Positions 1-10,549 of a stretch of 64,000 nt of DNA are shown here, piece after piece. Below the pieces are notes generated by a model. That model did no database searches and was not told the DNA's origin. It saw nothing but the letters and a program-made list of their open reading frames with translations. Origin of the DNA: Amaurobius ferox. Taxonomy: Eukaryota; Arthropoda; Arachnida; Araneae; Amaurobiidae. The translations under genes were made by a program, and so were the position numbers. Every line of letters starts with the position of its first letter. Position 1 is the stretch's first letter. The DNA lies in assembly GCA_951213105.1 (NCBI GenBank), contig OX578146.1, positions 49,941,275 to 50,005,274 of the forward strand. The letters run 5' to 3'.

Positions 1-332
1 CTTAAGCAGAATGCAAATATCTCAAGCGATTGTAAAGTGAGTTACATAAGAATTGCTGATTTTTTTTCACACAAAATGATTTAGCTCTGGAGTCTGGAAT
101 ACAAGTTGTATGAATGAAATATTCATTGATTTTGCATAGAGAATCAGATGATTTATATTTCGATACAGTTTTAAATATTTAAGTATAATAAATTACTGTA
201 GTACTGTGATAATGTAAAAGATATCACCACTGAATGTATCACATTTTAGAAATTTTTAAATAAAATTGCATTTCAGTTGGAAAGTGTTTCATAATCAATG
301 CTTATGCATGATTGATCTTTCTTGTTTTCTAT
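1..332 (+). mobile_element. HINE family D, partial copy cut by window edge
   Basis: Non-coding repeat sharing long stretches with 28732-30040 and, inverted, with 13023-14328. The shared features are the ATGAATGAAATATTCATTG block, the TGTATCACATTTTAGA block and the end motif GCATGATTGATCTTTCTTG. Only about the last quarter of the element lies in the window. Assignment rests on comparison with the other copies. Confidence 0.7.
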
Positions 333-435
333 TTTAATTTGTTTTATAGTGCTAATTAATAGGTTTAAATCAATCTAATAGTTAAGTACTTTAAAAATTT
401 CTTATCTGGCATTTCCCCCTCCTCTTCTCTTTTCG

Positions 436-466
<31 letters not shown>

Positions 467-1063
467 CAGGGTCTTTCAAAAGTCCGTATAAAAATTTATT
501 AAAAATCAAAAAATCATGGCATTGAGGTACGGTTTGTACCATAAGTGTTACCAGGACGGGAGGGTTTTTTTTTTTTGACGTGAAAAAAATTTGTAGTTTA
601 AAAAATTACCTATAGGTGGCGCTTAACCGAATACATCTTCCAGAAGTATGCAAATGAGGCTGTTATAAAAGAGCTGTAGTGCTCTGTAGATTCTTTATTT
701 GATTCATTAGTAAAAAGTGCAAAGAAGAAGTGTTTGCGAGAATGTTAACTATGATCGAGAATCAGCATCAGATGCTTTACGAAAATTTCGATTTAGGAAA
801 AATCTAAAGAAAGGAAATGGTCCTATCACCTGTTCAGAGTTACTTAGGCACACGATTTGACACGTACAGTAAGTTATTTTCTTTGTCTTTCCAATGCTTT
901 CAGCGCCACCTATAGGTGATTTTTTTAACTACAAAATTTTTCCACGTCAAAAAACAAAACAAAAAAAACCCCGTATTAGCAATACTTATGGTACAAACCG
1001 TACCTCAAAGCGATGATTTTTCGATTTTTAATGAATTTTGTTTATACGGACTTTTGAAAAACC

Positions 1064-1066
<3 letters not shown>
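467..1066. mobile_element. Mariner-like (DUF4817-type) deletion derivative with long TIRs
   Basis: The element begins CAGGGTCTTTCAAAAGTCCG and ends with the complement CGGACTTTTGAAAAACCCTG. Terminal inverted repeats run about 160 bp (467-624 and 905-1066). They include the shared blocks GGTACGGTTTGTACCATAAG and CACCTATAGGTGGCGC. Both ends abut TA repeats, consistent with TA target duplication by the IS630/Tc1/mariner superfamily. The interior is only about 280 bp, so a transposase gene has been deleted apart from the fragment at 729-859. Boundaries are clear; superfamily assignment is well supported but inferred. Confidence 0.85.
729..859 (+). pseudogene. Transposase N-terminal remnant (DUF4817 helix-turn-helix-like)
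   Basis: One frame of about 43 codons ends in TGA at 857-859. It contains NYDRESASDALRKFRFRKN followed by GPITCSELLRHTI. The S-x-x-x-A-x-R-x-F-R-x-R pattern is typical of the DUF4817 helix-turn-helix at the N-terminus of arthropod mariner-like transposases. No start codon and no catalytic DDE/D region remain. It lies between the long inverted repeats at 467-1066, where the N-terminal end of such a gene would be expected. Confidence 0.6.
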
Positions 1067-1098
<32 letters not shown>

Positions 1099-1140
1099 GC
1101 AATGCCTGGCCATTGGAAAATATATATATATATATACACA
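1067..1140. repeat. TA-rich microsatellite
   Basis: Alternating TA at 1067-1094 and again near 1120-1137, with a short unique spacer. A similar TA tract (441-466) precedes the mariner-like element, so the element sits inside an AT dinucleotide tract. Confidence 0.9.
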
Positions 1141-1204
1141 TGGGACGGACTGAGACTAACAGATCGACCTGGAGGTTTTTATAGTTTTACAGGTAGCCCC
1201 ATTT

Positions 1205-1310
1205 CTCGGCTCAGGGATGCTTGAAACTTGCTCTTCGAAAACTTGAATTCGAATGTTCGTTCCGGTCACAATATTTTCCCATATTATTATTGTAGGGAAA
1301 GTGAAAGTAA
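1205..1310 (-). mobile_element. HINE family A, terminal fragment
   Basis: Diverged copy of the hairpin end of family A on the minus strand. It has CAGGGATGCTTGAAACTTGC, a TTCGAATT-rich block, and a degenerate terminal hairpin ending TAGGGAAAGTGAAAGT. Only about 100 bp is recognisable. Confidence 0.55.
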
Positions 1311-1879
1311 TTCAACAGAAATTTAACGTCTAATTCAATCTAACTTCTGAACAAAGTCAAACAAATGTTGAAAAGGCGTGAAATTCTTCACTGACTTCCT
1401 CAGACACAGGATTAGAGTAATTAATAATCACAACTAAGCGCAGTGCGTGAAAAGAATGGGTTAGAGCGGAATAACACGTGCTAACGTACTTAAGGAAATA
1501 GGTCGATCTGCAAAAAAATAAGTAAGCCGGCATTATTCCCGACCATGACTTACAAAACAGTGACGAATCGGCTTTTCCATTGTGAGATTTGCAATTTTCT
1601 TCAGCACAATTGCTTATACAATTGTTTTGACTTGGTACTGGATTCTCTATTACGGGCTTTTATACAATGATGAAAGCACGGAAGACGTATTTCTGGATGC
1701 TATTTATTTCTAGACTCAAACCAGATGAGAATATTATTTAAATTTTTTATTCTTTCATTTTTATAAACAAATATAGTATTAAGAGGAGATGGTTATTTTC
1801 GAGAGAGATATTTTACAATGACATTAATGTTGCATAAAGGAATAGGTTTTCCATATTTATAAAGGGAATTTTTATTTTT

Positions 1880-2632
1880 CAACATTTGTGTGCAGGGGGC
1901 ATTCAGATGGCCAAGCAACCCAAACAACCGCACCTGTAATATTTTATTTTTCAATATTTGTGTGCAGAGGCATTCAGATGGCCAAACAACCGCACCTGTA
2001 ATATTTTATTTTTCAACATTTGTGTGCAGGGGGCATTCAGATGGCCAAGCAACCCAAACAACCGCACTTGTAATATTTTATTTTTCAACATTTGTGTCCA
2101 GGGGGCATTTAGATGGCCAAGCAACCCAAACAACCGCACCTGTAATATTTTATTTTTCAACATTTGTGTGCAGGGGGCATTCAGATGGCCAAGCAACCCA
2201 AACAACCGCACCTGTAATATTTTATTTTTCAACACTTGTGTGCAGGGGGCATTCAGTTGGCCAAGGAACCCAAACAACCGCACCTGTAATATTTTATTTT
2301 TCAACATTTGTGTGCAGGGGGCATTCAGATGGCCAAGCAACCCAAACAACCGCACCTGTAATATTTTATTTTTCAACATTTGTGTGCAGGGGGCATTCAG
2401 ATGGCCAAGCAACCCAAACAACCGCACCTGTAATATTTTATTTTTCAACATTTGTGTGCAGGGGGCATTCAGATGGCCAAGCAACCGCACCTGTAATATT
2501 TTATTTTTCAACATTTGTGTGCATGGGGCATTCAGATGGCCAAGCAACCCAAACAACCGCACCTGTTTATATTTTATTTTTCAGCATTTGTGTGCAGGGG
2601 GCATTCAGATGGCCAAGCAACCCAAACAACCG
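1880..2632. repeat. 72-bp satellite array 1 (about 11 copies)
   Basis: The monomer is 72 bp. It contains CATTCAGATGGCCAAGCAAC, CCAAACAACCGCACCTGTAA and TATTTTTCAACATTTGTGTG, followed by CAGGGGG. A 62-bp variant lacks one 10-bp CAACCCAAAC-like step. Since 72 is a multiple of three and the monomer lacks stops in several frames, long open frames appear on both strands. These are repeat artefacts: the peptides are simple 24-residue repeats with no gene signature. The last full monomers carry the diagnostic variants GCATGGGGC and CTGTTTATATT. Confidence 0.95.
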
Positions 2633-3163
2633 CTTGAGGAATCGTGTTTACAGAGAGCCTCAAAATGTTATGCATTATTAATTTTATTGGACCTCTTTTG
2701 CTTTTTTTAATGAATTCGTTCATTATAGCTAATGCAACGTTTTCTTGTATTATATATAGTTCTACATTTTATCACTAATCATTTAATCTACATTTGTCAT
2801 TTCATCAGTTTACAGTTGTTTTTACAACGTCTTGGCTAAGACCTTGTTATCAGATTCTAGTTGAGCATACTGATATCATAATACTGTTGCGAACTTGTAA
2901 AATGCTGTGGAGTTCTCGTTCCCCACCTTTCTTTCGTCTCTTTCGACTGCCAGACGGAGTAAACACCCGTACAGGCATCCTTTCTCATGACGTAGGACTA
3001 GGGTTACCACATGTCGAAGTTCGTTTCCAGAAGGGTTTCCAGATTTGACGATTTATCGCCACTATGGCGACTTCACGAAGGTTCGAGAAGGTTCACGAAG
3101 GTTCAAAATAACGATTATTCTGCGAGATATGGGATATTTCTAAAGGAATCTACAGAGAGAATT

Positions 3164-3170
3164 TATAAAA
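3164..3170 (+). promoter_or_regulatory. TATA box of solo LTR (U3)
   Basis: TATAAAA followed by GGAGTCATCAATCAGTTG, with an arthropod Inr-like TCAGTT about 25-30 bp downstream. A second copy lies at 6606-6612. Promoter function is inferred from position within the LTR. Confidence 0.6.
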
Positions 3171-3368
3171 GGAGTCATCAATCAGTTGAAGAACAGTTGA
3201 CGCGAAATGAGCTACATTGAGTTGTGATTTTTGTCAATGTTTGAGAATAGTAATTTGTGAAATGACTTTCGTCAATGTTCTGAGAAAAGTATAAGTTATT
3301 TTGTGAAATGAGTGAAGCATTTTAGTGCTGTTATACTGTATATTGTTTCTGTTTACGCTGTACTTGTG

Positions 3369-3374
3369 AATAAA
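3369..3374 (+). promoter_or_regulatory. Polyadenylation signal of solo LTR
   Basis: AATAAA about 200 bp downstream of the TATA box and about 80 bp before the LTR end, as expected at the R/U5 boundary. The equivalent in copy 2 is at 6811-6816. Confidence 0.55.
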
Positions 3375-4081
3375 CGTGTTAGTTATCCAGAAATTTGGGC
3401 TCATTCTTGTACCCTGAGAGTAACCCACGATTCCAGAGGATGCGTCCTTACAATACTATTATCACCACAATGCACTCTCTGTGTGATTTGGTGGTTTTAA
3501 TATAGGCTCAGTAGCATTTTATATTTGTTTTGGTCTCTGTATTTTGGAATTTCAGGAGAACCTAATGGAGCTCGATTTAAAATAATTCGCAAAATTAGTA
3601 TTCCTTTTTTCTGTCACAGGATTAGAGTAATTAATAATCACAACTAAGCGCAGTGCGTGAAAAGAATGGGTTAGAGCGGAATAACACGTGCTAACGTACT
3701 TAAGGAAATAGGTCGATCTGCAAAAAAATAAGTAAGCCGGCATTATTCCCGACCATGACTTACAAAACAGTGACGAATCGGCTTTTCCATTGTGAGATTT
3801 GCAATTTTCTTCAGCACAATTGCTTATACAATTGTTTTGACTTGGTACTGGATTCTCTATTACGGGCTTTTATACAATGATGAAAGCACGGAAGACGTAT
3901 TTCTGGATGCTATTTGTTTCTAGACTCAAACCAGATGAGAATATTATTTAAATTTTTTATTCTTTCATTTTTATAAACAAATATAGTATTAAGAGGAGAT
4001 GGTTATTTTCGAGAGAGATATTTTACAATGACATTAATGTTGAATAAAGGAATAGGTTTTCCATATTTATAAAGGGAATTT

Positions 4082-6075
4082 TTATTTTTCAACATTTGTG
4101 TGCAGGGGGCATTCAGATGGCCAAGCATTCCAAACAACCGCACCTGTGATATTTTATTTTTCAACATTTGTGTGCAGGGGGAATTCAGATGGCCAAACAA
4201 CCGCACCTGTAATATTTTATTTTTCAATATTTGTGTGCAGGGGGCATTCAGATGACCAAACAACCGCACCTGTAATATTTTATTTTTCAACATTTGTGTG
4301 CAGGGGGCATTCAGATGGCCAAGCAACCCAAACAACCGCACCTGTAATATTTTATTTTTCAACACTTGTGTGCAGGGGGCATTCAGTTGGCCAAGCAACC
4401 GCACCTGTAATATTTTATTTTTCAACATTTGTGTGCAGGGGGCATTCAGATGGCCAAGCAACCCAAACAACCGCACCTGTAATATTTTATTTTTCAACAT
4501 TTGTGTGCAGGGGGCATTCAGATGGCCAAGCAACCCAAACAACCGCACCTGTAATATTTTATTTTTCAACATTTGTGTGCAGGGGGCATTCAGATGGCCA
4601 AGCAACCCAAACAACCGCACCTGTAATATTTTATTTTTCAATATTTGTGTGCAGGGGGCATTCAGATGGCCAAACAACCGCACCTGTAATATTTTATTTT
4701 TCAACATTTGTGTGGAGGGGGCATTCAGTTGGCCAAGCAACCCAAACAACCGCACCTGTAATATGTTATTTTTCAACATTTGTGTGCAGGGGGCATTCAG
4801 ATGGCCAAGCAACTCAAACAACCGCACCTGTAATATTTTATTTTTCAACATTTGTGTGCAGGGGGCATTCAGATGGCCAAGCAACCCAAACAACCGCACC
4901 TGTAATATTTTATTTTTCAATATTTGTGTGCAGGGCATTCAGATGGCCAAGCAACCCAAACAACCGCACCTGTAATTTTTTATTTTTCAACATTTGTGTG
5001 CAGGGGGCATTCAGATGGCCAAGCAACCCAAACAACCGCACCTGTAATATTTTATTTTTCAACATTTGTGTGCAGGGGGCATTCAGATGGCCAAGCAACC
5101 CAAACAACCGCACCTGTAATATTTTATTTTTCAACATTTGTGTGCAGGGGGCATTCAGATGGCCAAGCAACCGCATCTGTAATATTTTATTTTTCAACAT
5201 TTGTGTGCAGGGGGCATTCAGATGGCCAAGCAACCCAAACAACCGCACCTGTAATATTTTATTTTTCAACATTTGTGTGCAGGGGGCATTCAGATGGCCA
5301 AGCAACCCAAACAACCGCACCTGTAATATTTTATTTTTCAACATTTGTGTGCAGGGGGCATTCAGATGGCCAAGCAACCCAAACAACCGCACCTGTAATA
5401 TTTTATTTTTCAACATTTGTGTGCAGGGGGCATTCAGATGGCCAAGCAACCGCATCTGTAATATTTTATTTTTCAACATTTGTGTGCAGGGGGCATTCAG
5501 ATGGCCAAGCAACCGCACCTGTAATATTTTATTTTTCAACATTTGTGTGCAGGGAGCATTCAAATGGCCAAGCAACCCAAACAACCGCACCTGTAATATT
5601 TTATTTTTCAACATTTGTGTGCAGGGGGCATTCAGATGGCCAAGCAACCGCACCTGTAATATTTTATTTTTCAACATTTGTGTGCATGGGGCATTCAGAT
5701 GGCCAAGCAACCCAAACAACCGCACCTGTTTATATTTTATTTTTCAACATTTGTGTGCAGGGGGCATTCAGATGGCCAAGCAACCCAAATAACCGCACCT
5801 GTAATACTTTATTTTTCAACATTTGTGTGCAGGGGGCATTCAGATGGCCAAGCAACCGCACCTGTAATATTTTATTTTTCAACATTTGTGTGCATGGGGC
5901 ATTCAGATGGCCAAGCAACCCAAACAACCGCACCTGTTTATATTTTATTTTTCAACATTTGTGTGCAGGGGGCATTCAGATGTCCAAGCAACCCAAACAA
6001 CCGCACCTGTAATATTTTATTTATCAACATTCGTGTGCAGGGGCATTCAGATGGCCAAGCAACCCAAACAACCGC
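4082..6075. repeat. 72-bp satellite array 2 (about 29 copies)
   Basis: Same monomer as 1880-2632, with long (72 bp) and short (62 bp) forms interspersed. Variants recur in order. The short CCGCATCTG form recurs about 279 bp apart (5170, 5449), separated by three long monomers. The block short / GCATGGGG...CTGTTTATATT / long recurs about 208 bp apart (near 5690 and 5898) and also ends array 1. This is higher-order structure from unequal exchange. Frames of up to 564 codons across the array are artefacts. Confidence 0.95.
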
Positions 6076-6326
6076 TTGAAGAATCGTGTTTACAGAGAGC
6101 CTCAAAATGTTATGCATTATTAATTTTATTGGACCTCTTTTGCTTTTTTTAATGAATTCGTGCATTATAGCTAATGCAACGTTTTCTTGTATTATATATA
6201 GTTCTACATTTTATCACTAATCATTTAATCTACATTTGTCATTTCATCAGTTTACAGTTGTTTTTACAACGTCTTAGCTAAGACCTTATTATCAGATTCT
6301 AGTTGAGCATACTGATATCATAATAC

Positions 6327-6894
6327 TGTTGCGAACTTGTAAAATGCTGTGGAGTTCTCGTTCCCCTCCTTACTTTCGTCTCTTTCGACTGCCAGACGGA
6401 GTAAACACCCGTACAGGCATCCTTTCTCATGACGTAGGACTAGGGTTACCACATGTCGAAGTTCGTTTCCAGAAGGGTTTCCAGATTTGACGATTTATCG
6501 CCACTTTGGCGACTTCACGAAGGTTCGAGAAGGTTCACGAAGGTTCAAAATAACGATTATTCTGCGAGATATGGGATATTTCTAAAGGAATCTACAGAGA
6601 GAGTTTATAAAAGGAGTCATCAATCAGTTGAAGAACAGTTGACGCGAAATGAGCTACATTGAGTTGTGATTTTTGTCAATGTTTGAGAATAGTAATTTGT
6701 GAAATGACTTTCATCAATGTTCTGAGAAAAGTATAAGTTATTTTGTGAAATGAGTGAAGCATTTTAGTGCTGTTATACTGTATATTGTTTCTGTTTACGC
6801 TGTACTTGTGAATAAACGTGCTAGTTATCCAGAAATTTGGGCTCATTCTTGTACCCTGAGAGTAACCCACGATTCCAGAGGATGCGTCCTTACA
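6327..6894 (+). mobile_element. Solo LTR (568 bp), copy 2
   Basis: Same length, termini, TATA box (6606-6612), AATAAA (6811-6816) and flanking ATAC (6323-6326, 6895-6898) as copy 1. The few base differences date the duplication rather than separate LTR insertions. Confidence 0.8.
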
Positions 6895-7063
6895 ATACTA
6901 TTATCACCACAATGCACTCTCTGTGTGATTTGGTGGTTTTAATATAGGCTCAGTAGCATTTTATATTTGTTTTGTTCTCTGGTCTCTGTATTTTGGAATT
7001 TCAGGAGAACCTAATGGAGCTCGATTTAAAATAATTCGCAAAATTAGTATTCCTTTTTTCTGT

Positions 7064-7350
7064 CTGAGCTATAGCTATAGCATTTAGGTATAACTTACAG
7101 AGAGAAAAGGACCTGAGCTATAGCTATTCTATACTCTAAACGACCTGAGCTATAGCTAGCAACAGAAAAGGACCTGAACTATAGCTAGCAACAGAAAAGG
7201 GCCTGAGCTATAACTATAGAATTCAGATATAAAGGACCTGAGCTATAGCTATAGAATTCAGACAGAAAGGACCTGAGTTATAGCTATAGCATTTAGGTAT
7301 ATCTTTCAGACAACTATAGCATTTACGTATAACTTTCAGACAAAAAACTA
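7064..7350. repeat. GAGCTATAGCTA minisatellite
   Basis: About eight irregular repeats of GACCTGAGCTATAGCTA with spacers such as GCAACAGAAAAG and GAATTCAGA. The core GAGCTATAGCTA is nearly palindromic. Nothing coding is seen. It abuts the right edge of the segmental duplication. Confidence 0.85.
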
Positions 7351-7359
7351 TGGTTATAT

Positions 7360-8044
7360 AACCACGGCCGGATTATCCATTAGAACAAAGCAGTTTCGGG
7401 TCCGGAAATATCATAAACAAAGGTCCCCAAAATACTGTTGATCCGGGGGGTCCCAAAATTCTACGCTAGAATTTAAAGTGAAAAGACAAACGTGATGCAT
7501 AGGTATTTTATTTTGAACCCGTAAAAACAACATAAGTAAATTATCAGATAATTGATTTTTCGGATTAACAATTTTCGGATTTGGAACGTTTTACTGGAAT
7601 TTGGGAATTTGTTGTTCATCTGGGGCCTTTTATGAAAGACCGCTTGGGGCTTCCGAAAACCTAGAGACTATTGTTTGTATGTTGTTGATATGGAAATTTT
7701 ACTGCTTTATTAATACATATTTTGACTGATTTTTTGGCATATGATATCAAAATTATGTCACAGCTCAAAAAATCTGATTTAGAGCAGCCCATGACTTGAC
7801 CTTTAAACTCAAATTCATGTTTCTTTTCTTCTTTCTCAATTCATTAAATTGAGTTTTATTGCATAAAATTACACTAAAAAAAACAATATCTCGAGAACAG
7901 TTCGTCCTACGAGGTTGTTCTAAGATTATCAATTAAGGAAAGTCAATCGGTCGGATCTGCCAAGAGTTAAATATTATTTTTACTAGCATAATACTTATGC
8001 CGAAATAAAACTAGTCTAAGTAGCACGCAAACTATTTATTACAT
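7360..8044. other. Possible old hAT-like relic and unique DNA
   Basis: CCACGGCCGGATTATCCATT near 7362, GGTCCCCAAAATACTG and a later GGGGCCTTTTATGAAAGACC resemble the GGCC/GGGGCCC-rich ends of old hAT copies. I could not define inverted repeats or a TSD. The rest (7680-8040) is AT-rich with no recognisable feature. Confidence 0.25.
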
Positions 8045-8127
8045 TTTAAAAATAAGGACAACCAAATTCGGTTAATTAAAATGTATTTAATAAAAACACC
8101 ATTCATGACGTACATAAAATTACAAAA

Positions 8128-8168
8128 TCAGAGCACTTTCGGACATTATTACGTCCTTCATCGGTGGC
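8128..8168 (-). ncRNA. Hammerhead-ribozyme-like motif (left PLE arm)
   Basis: Minus-strand order: GCCA, CCGATGA, an A, the GGAC...GTCC stem, GAAA, then GTGCTCTGA. The conserved CUGAUGA core has one change (CCGAUGA), so self-cleavage is doubtful. Stem II pairs perfectly. Confidence 0.5.
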
Positions 8169-8403
8169 AAAGTAAATTATAGTTGTTCTAATATACAGGT
8201 CATAATCGTAAGACAAGATTTGTACATTTTAAAGTTGATGCACTTAAAAAACATAATTTAATTACAAAATACAATTTATATACAATACAATACAATAATT
8301 ATGTTTTTTAAATGTATCGATTTTAAAATAATCAATATGCAAAACTTGTCTTGCGATTGTAGCCTGAATATCAGAGCTCATGTTCGTCACCTACAATTTA
8401 CTT

Positions 8404-8446
8404 GCCACTGATGAAGGACTTAATAATGTCCGAAAGCGCCCTGATT
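8404..8446 (+). ncRNA. Hammerhead-ribozyme-like motif (right PLE arm)
   Basis: Plus-strand order: GCCA, CTGATGA, an A, GGAC-TTAATAAT-GTCC, GAAA, then GCGCCCTGATT. The core is intact. However, the CTC cleavage triplet seen in sister copies is CCC here and stem I is weakened, so it is probably inactive. Confidence 0.55.
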
Positions 8447-8529
8447 GTGTAATTTCATGTACGTCATTAATGGTGTTTTCATTAAAAGACATTTTAATTA
8501 ACCAAATTTGGTTGTCTTTATTTTAAAAG

Positions 8530-9474
8530 CATTTGCTAAATTGGCGTATTTCCATACAATTTTATTTACAACACATTAAAACCTTATACTTCAAAAGCAA
8601 AGTGCAAAGGTCAGTACAATTAAGATTGCCCGCACGTAAACTATTCACACTACCGCAGAACAGCAACACACATTGAAAAATAACTAGTTCCAGTGAGGTC
8701 AACCACACACAATATTTTCCTTTAACCCAGAAAAATATAAATAATCACAAACACCAGTTATCCTCCAGTCGAGGTCCTCCAGTCAGGATAATTTCCCAGC
8801 AGATGATCTGTGTTCCATCTTGCTCCACTGCCTCACCAACCCTTTGCTAATTTGGACCGTGATTCATTTCTCATTACGCATGAACACGCATAATTAATTA
8901 TCCAGATAGAACCAAATACAAACGATCCGGCTGATTAATTGCCGTGACAGGACGCTGAGAAGGCCACGCCCCAACTTTTCGGGCGGACACTGAGGAAGTA
9001 CTGCATATTTGTTGTTTGTTTGGGTTTCGGATGCTAGGCATGCTTGGTCGAGGTCATTATACTTGAGCAAGGACAGGGTGATTCAAAAGAGAATTAGAAT
9101 ATATAGTTGGTATAGTTGGTGGATTGAGATTTGAGATTCAGTAGCAAGACACGCCCCGAAACTCATTTCTCTCTATTTGGGCGTCGGGATGGAATATGTA
9201 TCTGAATAATGACAGAGGGATGCTGAGATGATAAACGCTACAGTATATTATCCAGAAGAGATTGAAACGGATATGAAGTAAAACCATGCTATTTTATTTG
9301 TAGGTGGATGGTTTGTGTTAAAGCGTTTTGTATATAAACAGTAAAAAACTTCACACTTTATTCAAATTGAAGACATGGCTTCGATTGGTCAGACAGAAAT
9401 TCGTGGTTCGATTTGTTGTTCGTTGAGACACAGATGTATACTATTTTTTTTTTTTTACTCACAATTAACAGATT
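8530..9474. other. Unique non-coding DNA
   Basis: No convincing gene, RNA or repeat. Only short frames occur. The sequence TTTACTTTCCCT of a B element begins just after. Confidence 0.5.
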
Positions 9475-10418
9475 TTTACTTTCCCTACAATACATGGTTA
9501 TATGTGTAGTGAAAGTATTGGAATCATGTCAAAAATCGCAACTCGAGTTTTCCACGGATCTACACATTTTGGGACCTCTAGAATATGGAAAAAATATTTT
9601 TAGCGTGACGTCTGTGTGTGTGTGTGCGCCTGTCTGTGCATTGTATGTATCCACTCTAACTCAAAAACTAATGGACCAAATTTCATAAAATTTTATCACT
9701 TTTGGGTGACACTGGTGCTGATTAGATTTTGGAATGATTTCGGGATAAAAGAACTTGCCTCTTTTCGTAAAATGGTCCGCAAAAGTCGTATTTATTCACT
9801 CTAGCCAAAATACGAATTGATTACATTTCACAAAATTTGGTAGATAAGTCACTTGTGGGTTATTCTGGTGCTGATTCGATTTTGGTACGATTCGGGAAAA
9901 AAAGAATTTTACCTGTTTCGCGAAATAACCTGCAAAAATCGTCAAGATATCAAATAAAAGACTACATATACCTAAATACATCAATGTTTGTTGTTTTGTA
10001 CGCAATTTTTTATGATGAAAAGAATAAGATCAATCCCATTACTCTAGAAAGAGCCGTTCTCGAGATATTTTCGCGTTAGTTTTTTTTAGTATTCTCGAGT
10101 TTTTATGATGAAAAGAATAAGATCAATCCCATTACTCTAGAAAGAGCCGTTCTCGAGATATTTTCGCGTTAGTTTTTTAGTATTCTCGAGTTAGTTTTTT
10201 TTTCGCAATTTTGTTACGTCGCGTTTGGAAATAAGTTCAGTTACCAAACGAAAACGAAAATTGAATCAAAAGTGCAAATTCAGTGTCATTTCAAATCGAT
10301 ATGCGTCCTATTTCGTGCATTTAAACTCAATTGAATGAATAATTAAAGAAATAAAATGAAAATAAATTTGGGTCTGTGGGGATAGTCACGTGCTGTCCAC
10401 ATCAAATTTTTGTATTCT
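9475..10418 (+). mobile_element. HINE family B copy
   Basis: On the plus strand it starts with a terminal hairpin (TACTTTCCCTACAATACATG and complement GTAGTGAAAGTA) and then CGCAACTCGAGTTTTC. A (TG)n tract and the motif AACTAATGGACCAAATTTCA follow. It ends TAGTCACGTGCTGTCCACAT plus CAAATTTTT. This architecture (end hairpin, microsatellite, TCTGATGTGGGCAGCACATG-type end on the other side) resembles Helentron-associated interspersed elements such as DINE-1. It contains a 95-bp internal tandem duplication. Confidence 0.7.
10004..10190. repeat. Two tandem copies of a 95-bp segment inside a B element
   Basis: The stretch from TTTTTATGATGAAAAGAATA to GTTAGTTTTTTTTAGTATTC is repeated head to tail almost without change, including GAGCCGTTCTCGAGATATTT. 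Other B copies have it once, so this is a recent local duplication. Confidence 0.9.
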
Positions 10419-10549
10419 AAATTTTAATCATGGAAAAATAACCTTCAGACCATAATTACCATTATTGAAGCGACGCAAGTACAGTGCGTTGTAAGGAAAC
10501 CACCAAGTACCAACTGAAATAGGATTGCATGCAAAAGTTTCGTTTGCAG

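Larger units (their letters stand above)
2885..3452 (+). mobile_element. Solo LTR (568 bp), copy 1
   Basis: Starts TGTTGCGAACTTG and ends GATGCGTCCTTACA, giving the canonical TG...CA termini. The 4-bp direct repeat ATAC (2881-2884 and 3453-3456) flanks it as a TSD. It holds a TATA box (3164-3170) and AATAAA (3369-3374) in the right order and spacing for U3-R-U5. No internal retrotransposon sequence lies next to it, so it is a solo LTR left by recombination. It is inside the duplicated unit, and the second copy at 6327-6894 has identical flanks, so insertion preceded the duplication. Ty3/gypsy-like by its 4-bp TSD, but the family is not proven. Confidence 0.8.
1405..3614. repeat. Segmental tandem duplication, unit 1
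   Basis: First of two directly repeated blocks. It starts CACAGGATTAGAGTAATTAA and ends TTCCTTTTTTCTGT. The second block starts at 3615 with the same sequence and runs to 7063. Outside the satellite array the units differ at few positions, for example TATTTATTTC against TATTTGTTTC near 1720 and 3918, and a 10-bp insertion near 6976. Each unit contains the same order: unique left flank, 72-bp satellite array, AT-rich spacer, solo LTR, right flank. Unit 1 is 2210 bp, shorter because its array is smaller. The pattern fits a recent tandem duplication. Confidence 0.9.
3615..7063. repeat. Segmental tandem duplication, unit 2
   Basis: Second direct copy of the block at 1405-3614, 3449 bp long. It is about 1.24 kb longer, almost all from expansion of its satellite array (about 17 extra monomers). 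It ends with the same TTCCTTTTTTCTGT and is followed by an unrelated minisatellite from 7064. Confidence 0.9.
8045..8529. mobile_element. Inverted-arm PLE derivative with two hammerhead motifs
   Basis: The two arms (about 8045-8200 and 8385-8529) are imperfect inverted complements. Left has GACAACCAAATTCGGTTAAT and ACACCATTCATGACGTACAT. Right has ATGTACGTCATTAATGGTGT and ACCAAATTTGGTTGTC. Each arm carries a hammerhead-like motif reading outward, and the centre is AT-rich and non-coding. Terminal repeats carrying hammerhead ribozymes are known from Penelope-like elements. No RT or endonuclease remains. Confidence 0.65.

Noticed and set aside
4098..5792. 564-codon open frame, with similar frames on both strands in 1890-6165
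   Set aside because: They run through the 72-bp satellite. A stop-free monomer of three-fold length opens several frames at once; the peptides are pure repeats and change frame at 62-bp monomers.
7064..7350. Possible CRISPR-like array of GAGCTATAGCTA repeats
   Set aside because: Repeat length and spacing are irregular, repeats are nearly palindromic minisatellite units, and the genome is eukaryotic.
9475..10418. Families A-D as classic TIR MITEs
   Set aside because: The outermost ends are not inverted repeats of each other, no TSD is visible at nested insertions, and one end carries a hairpin.
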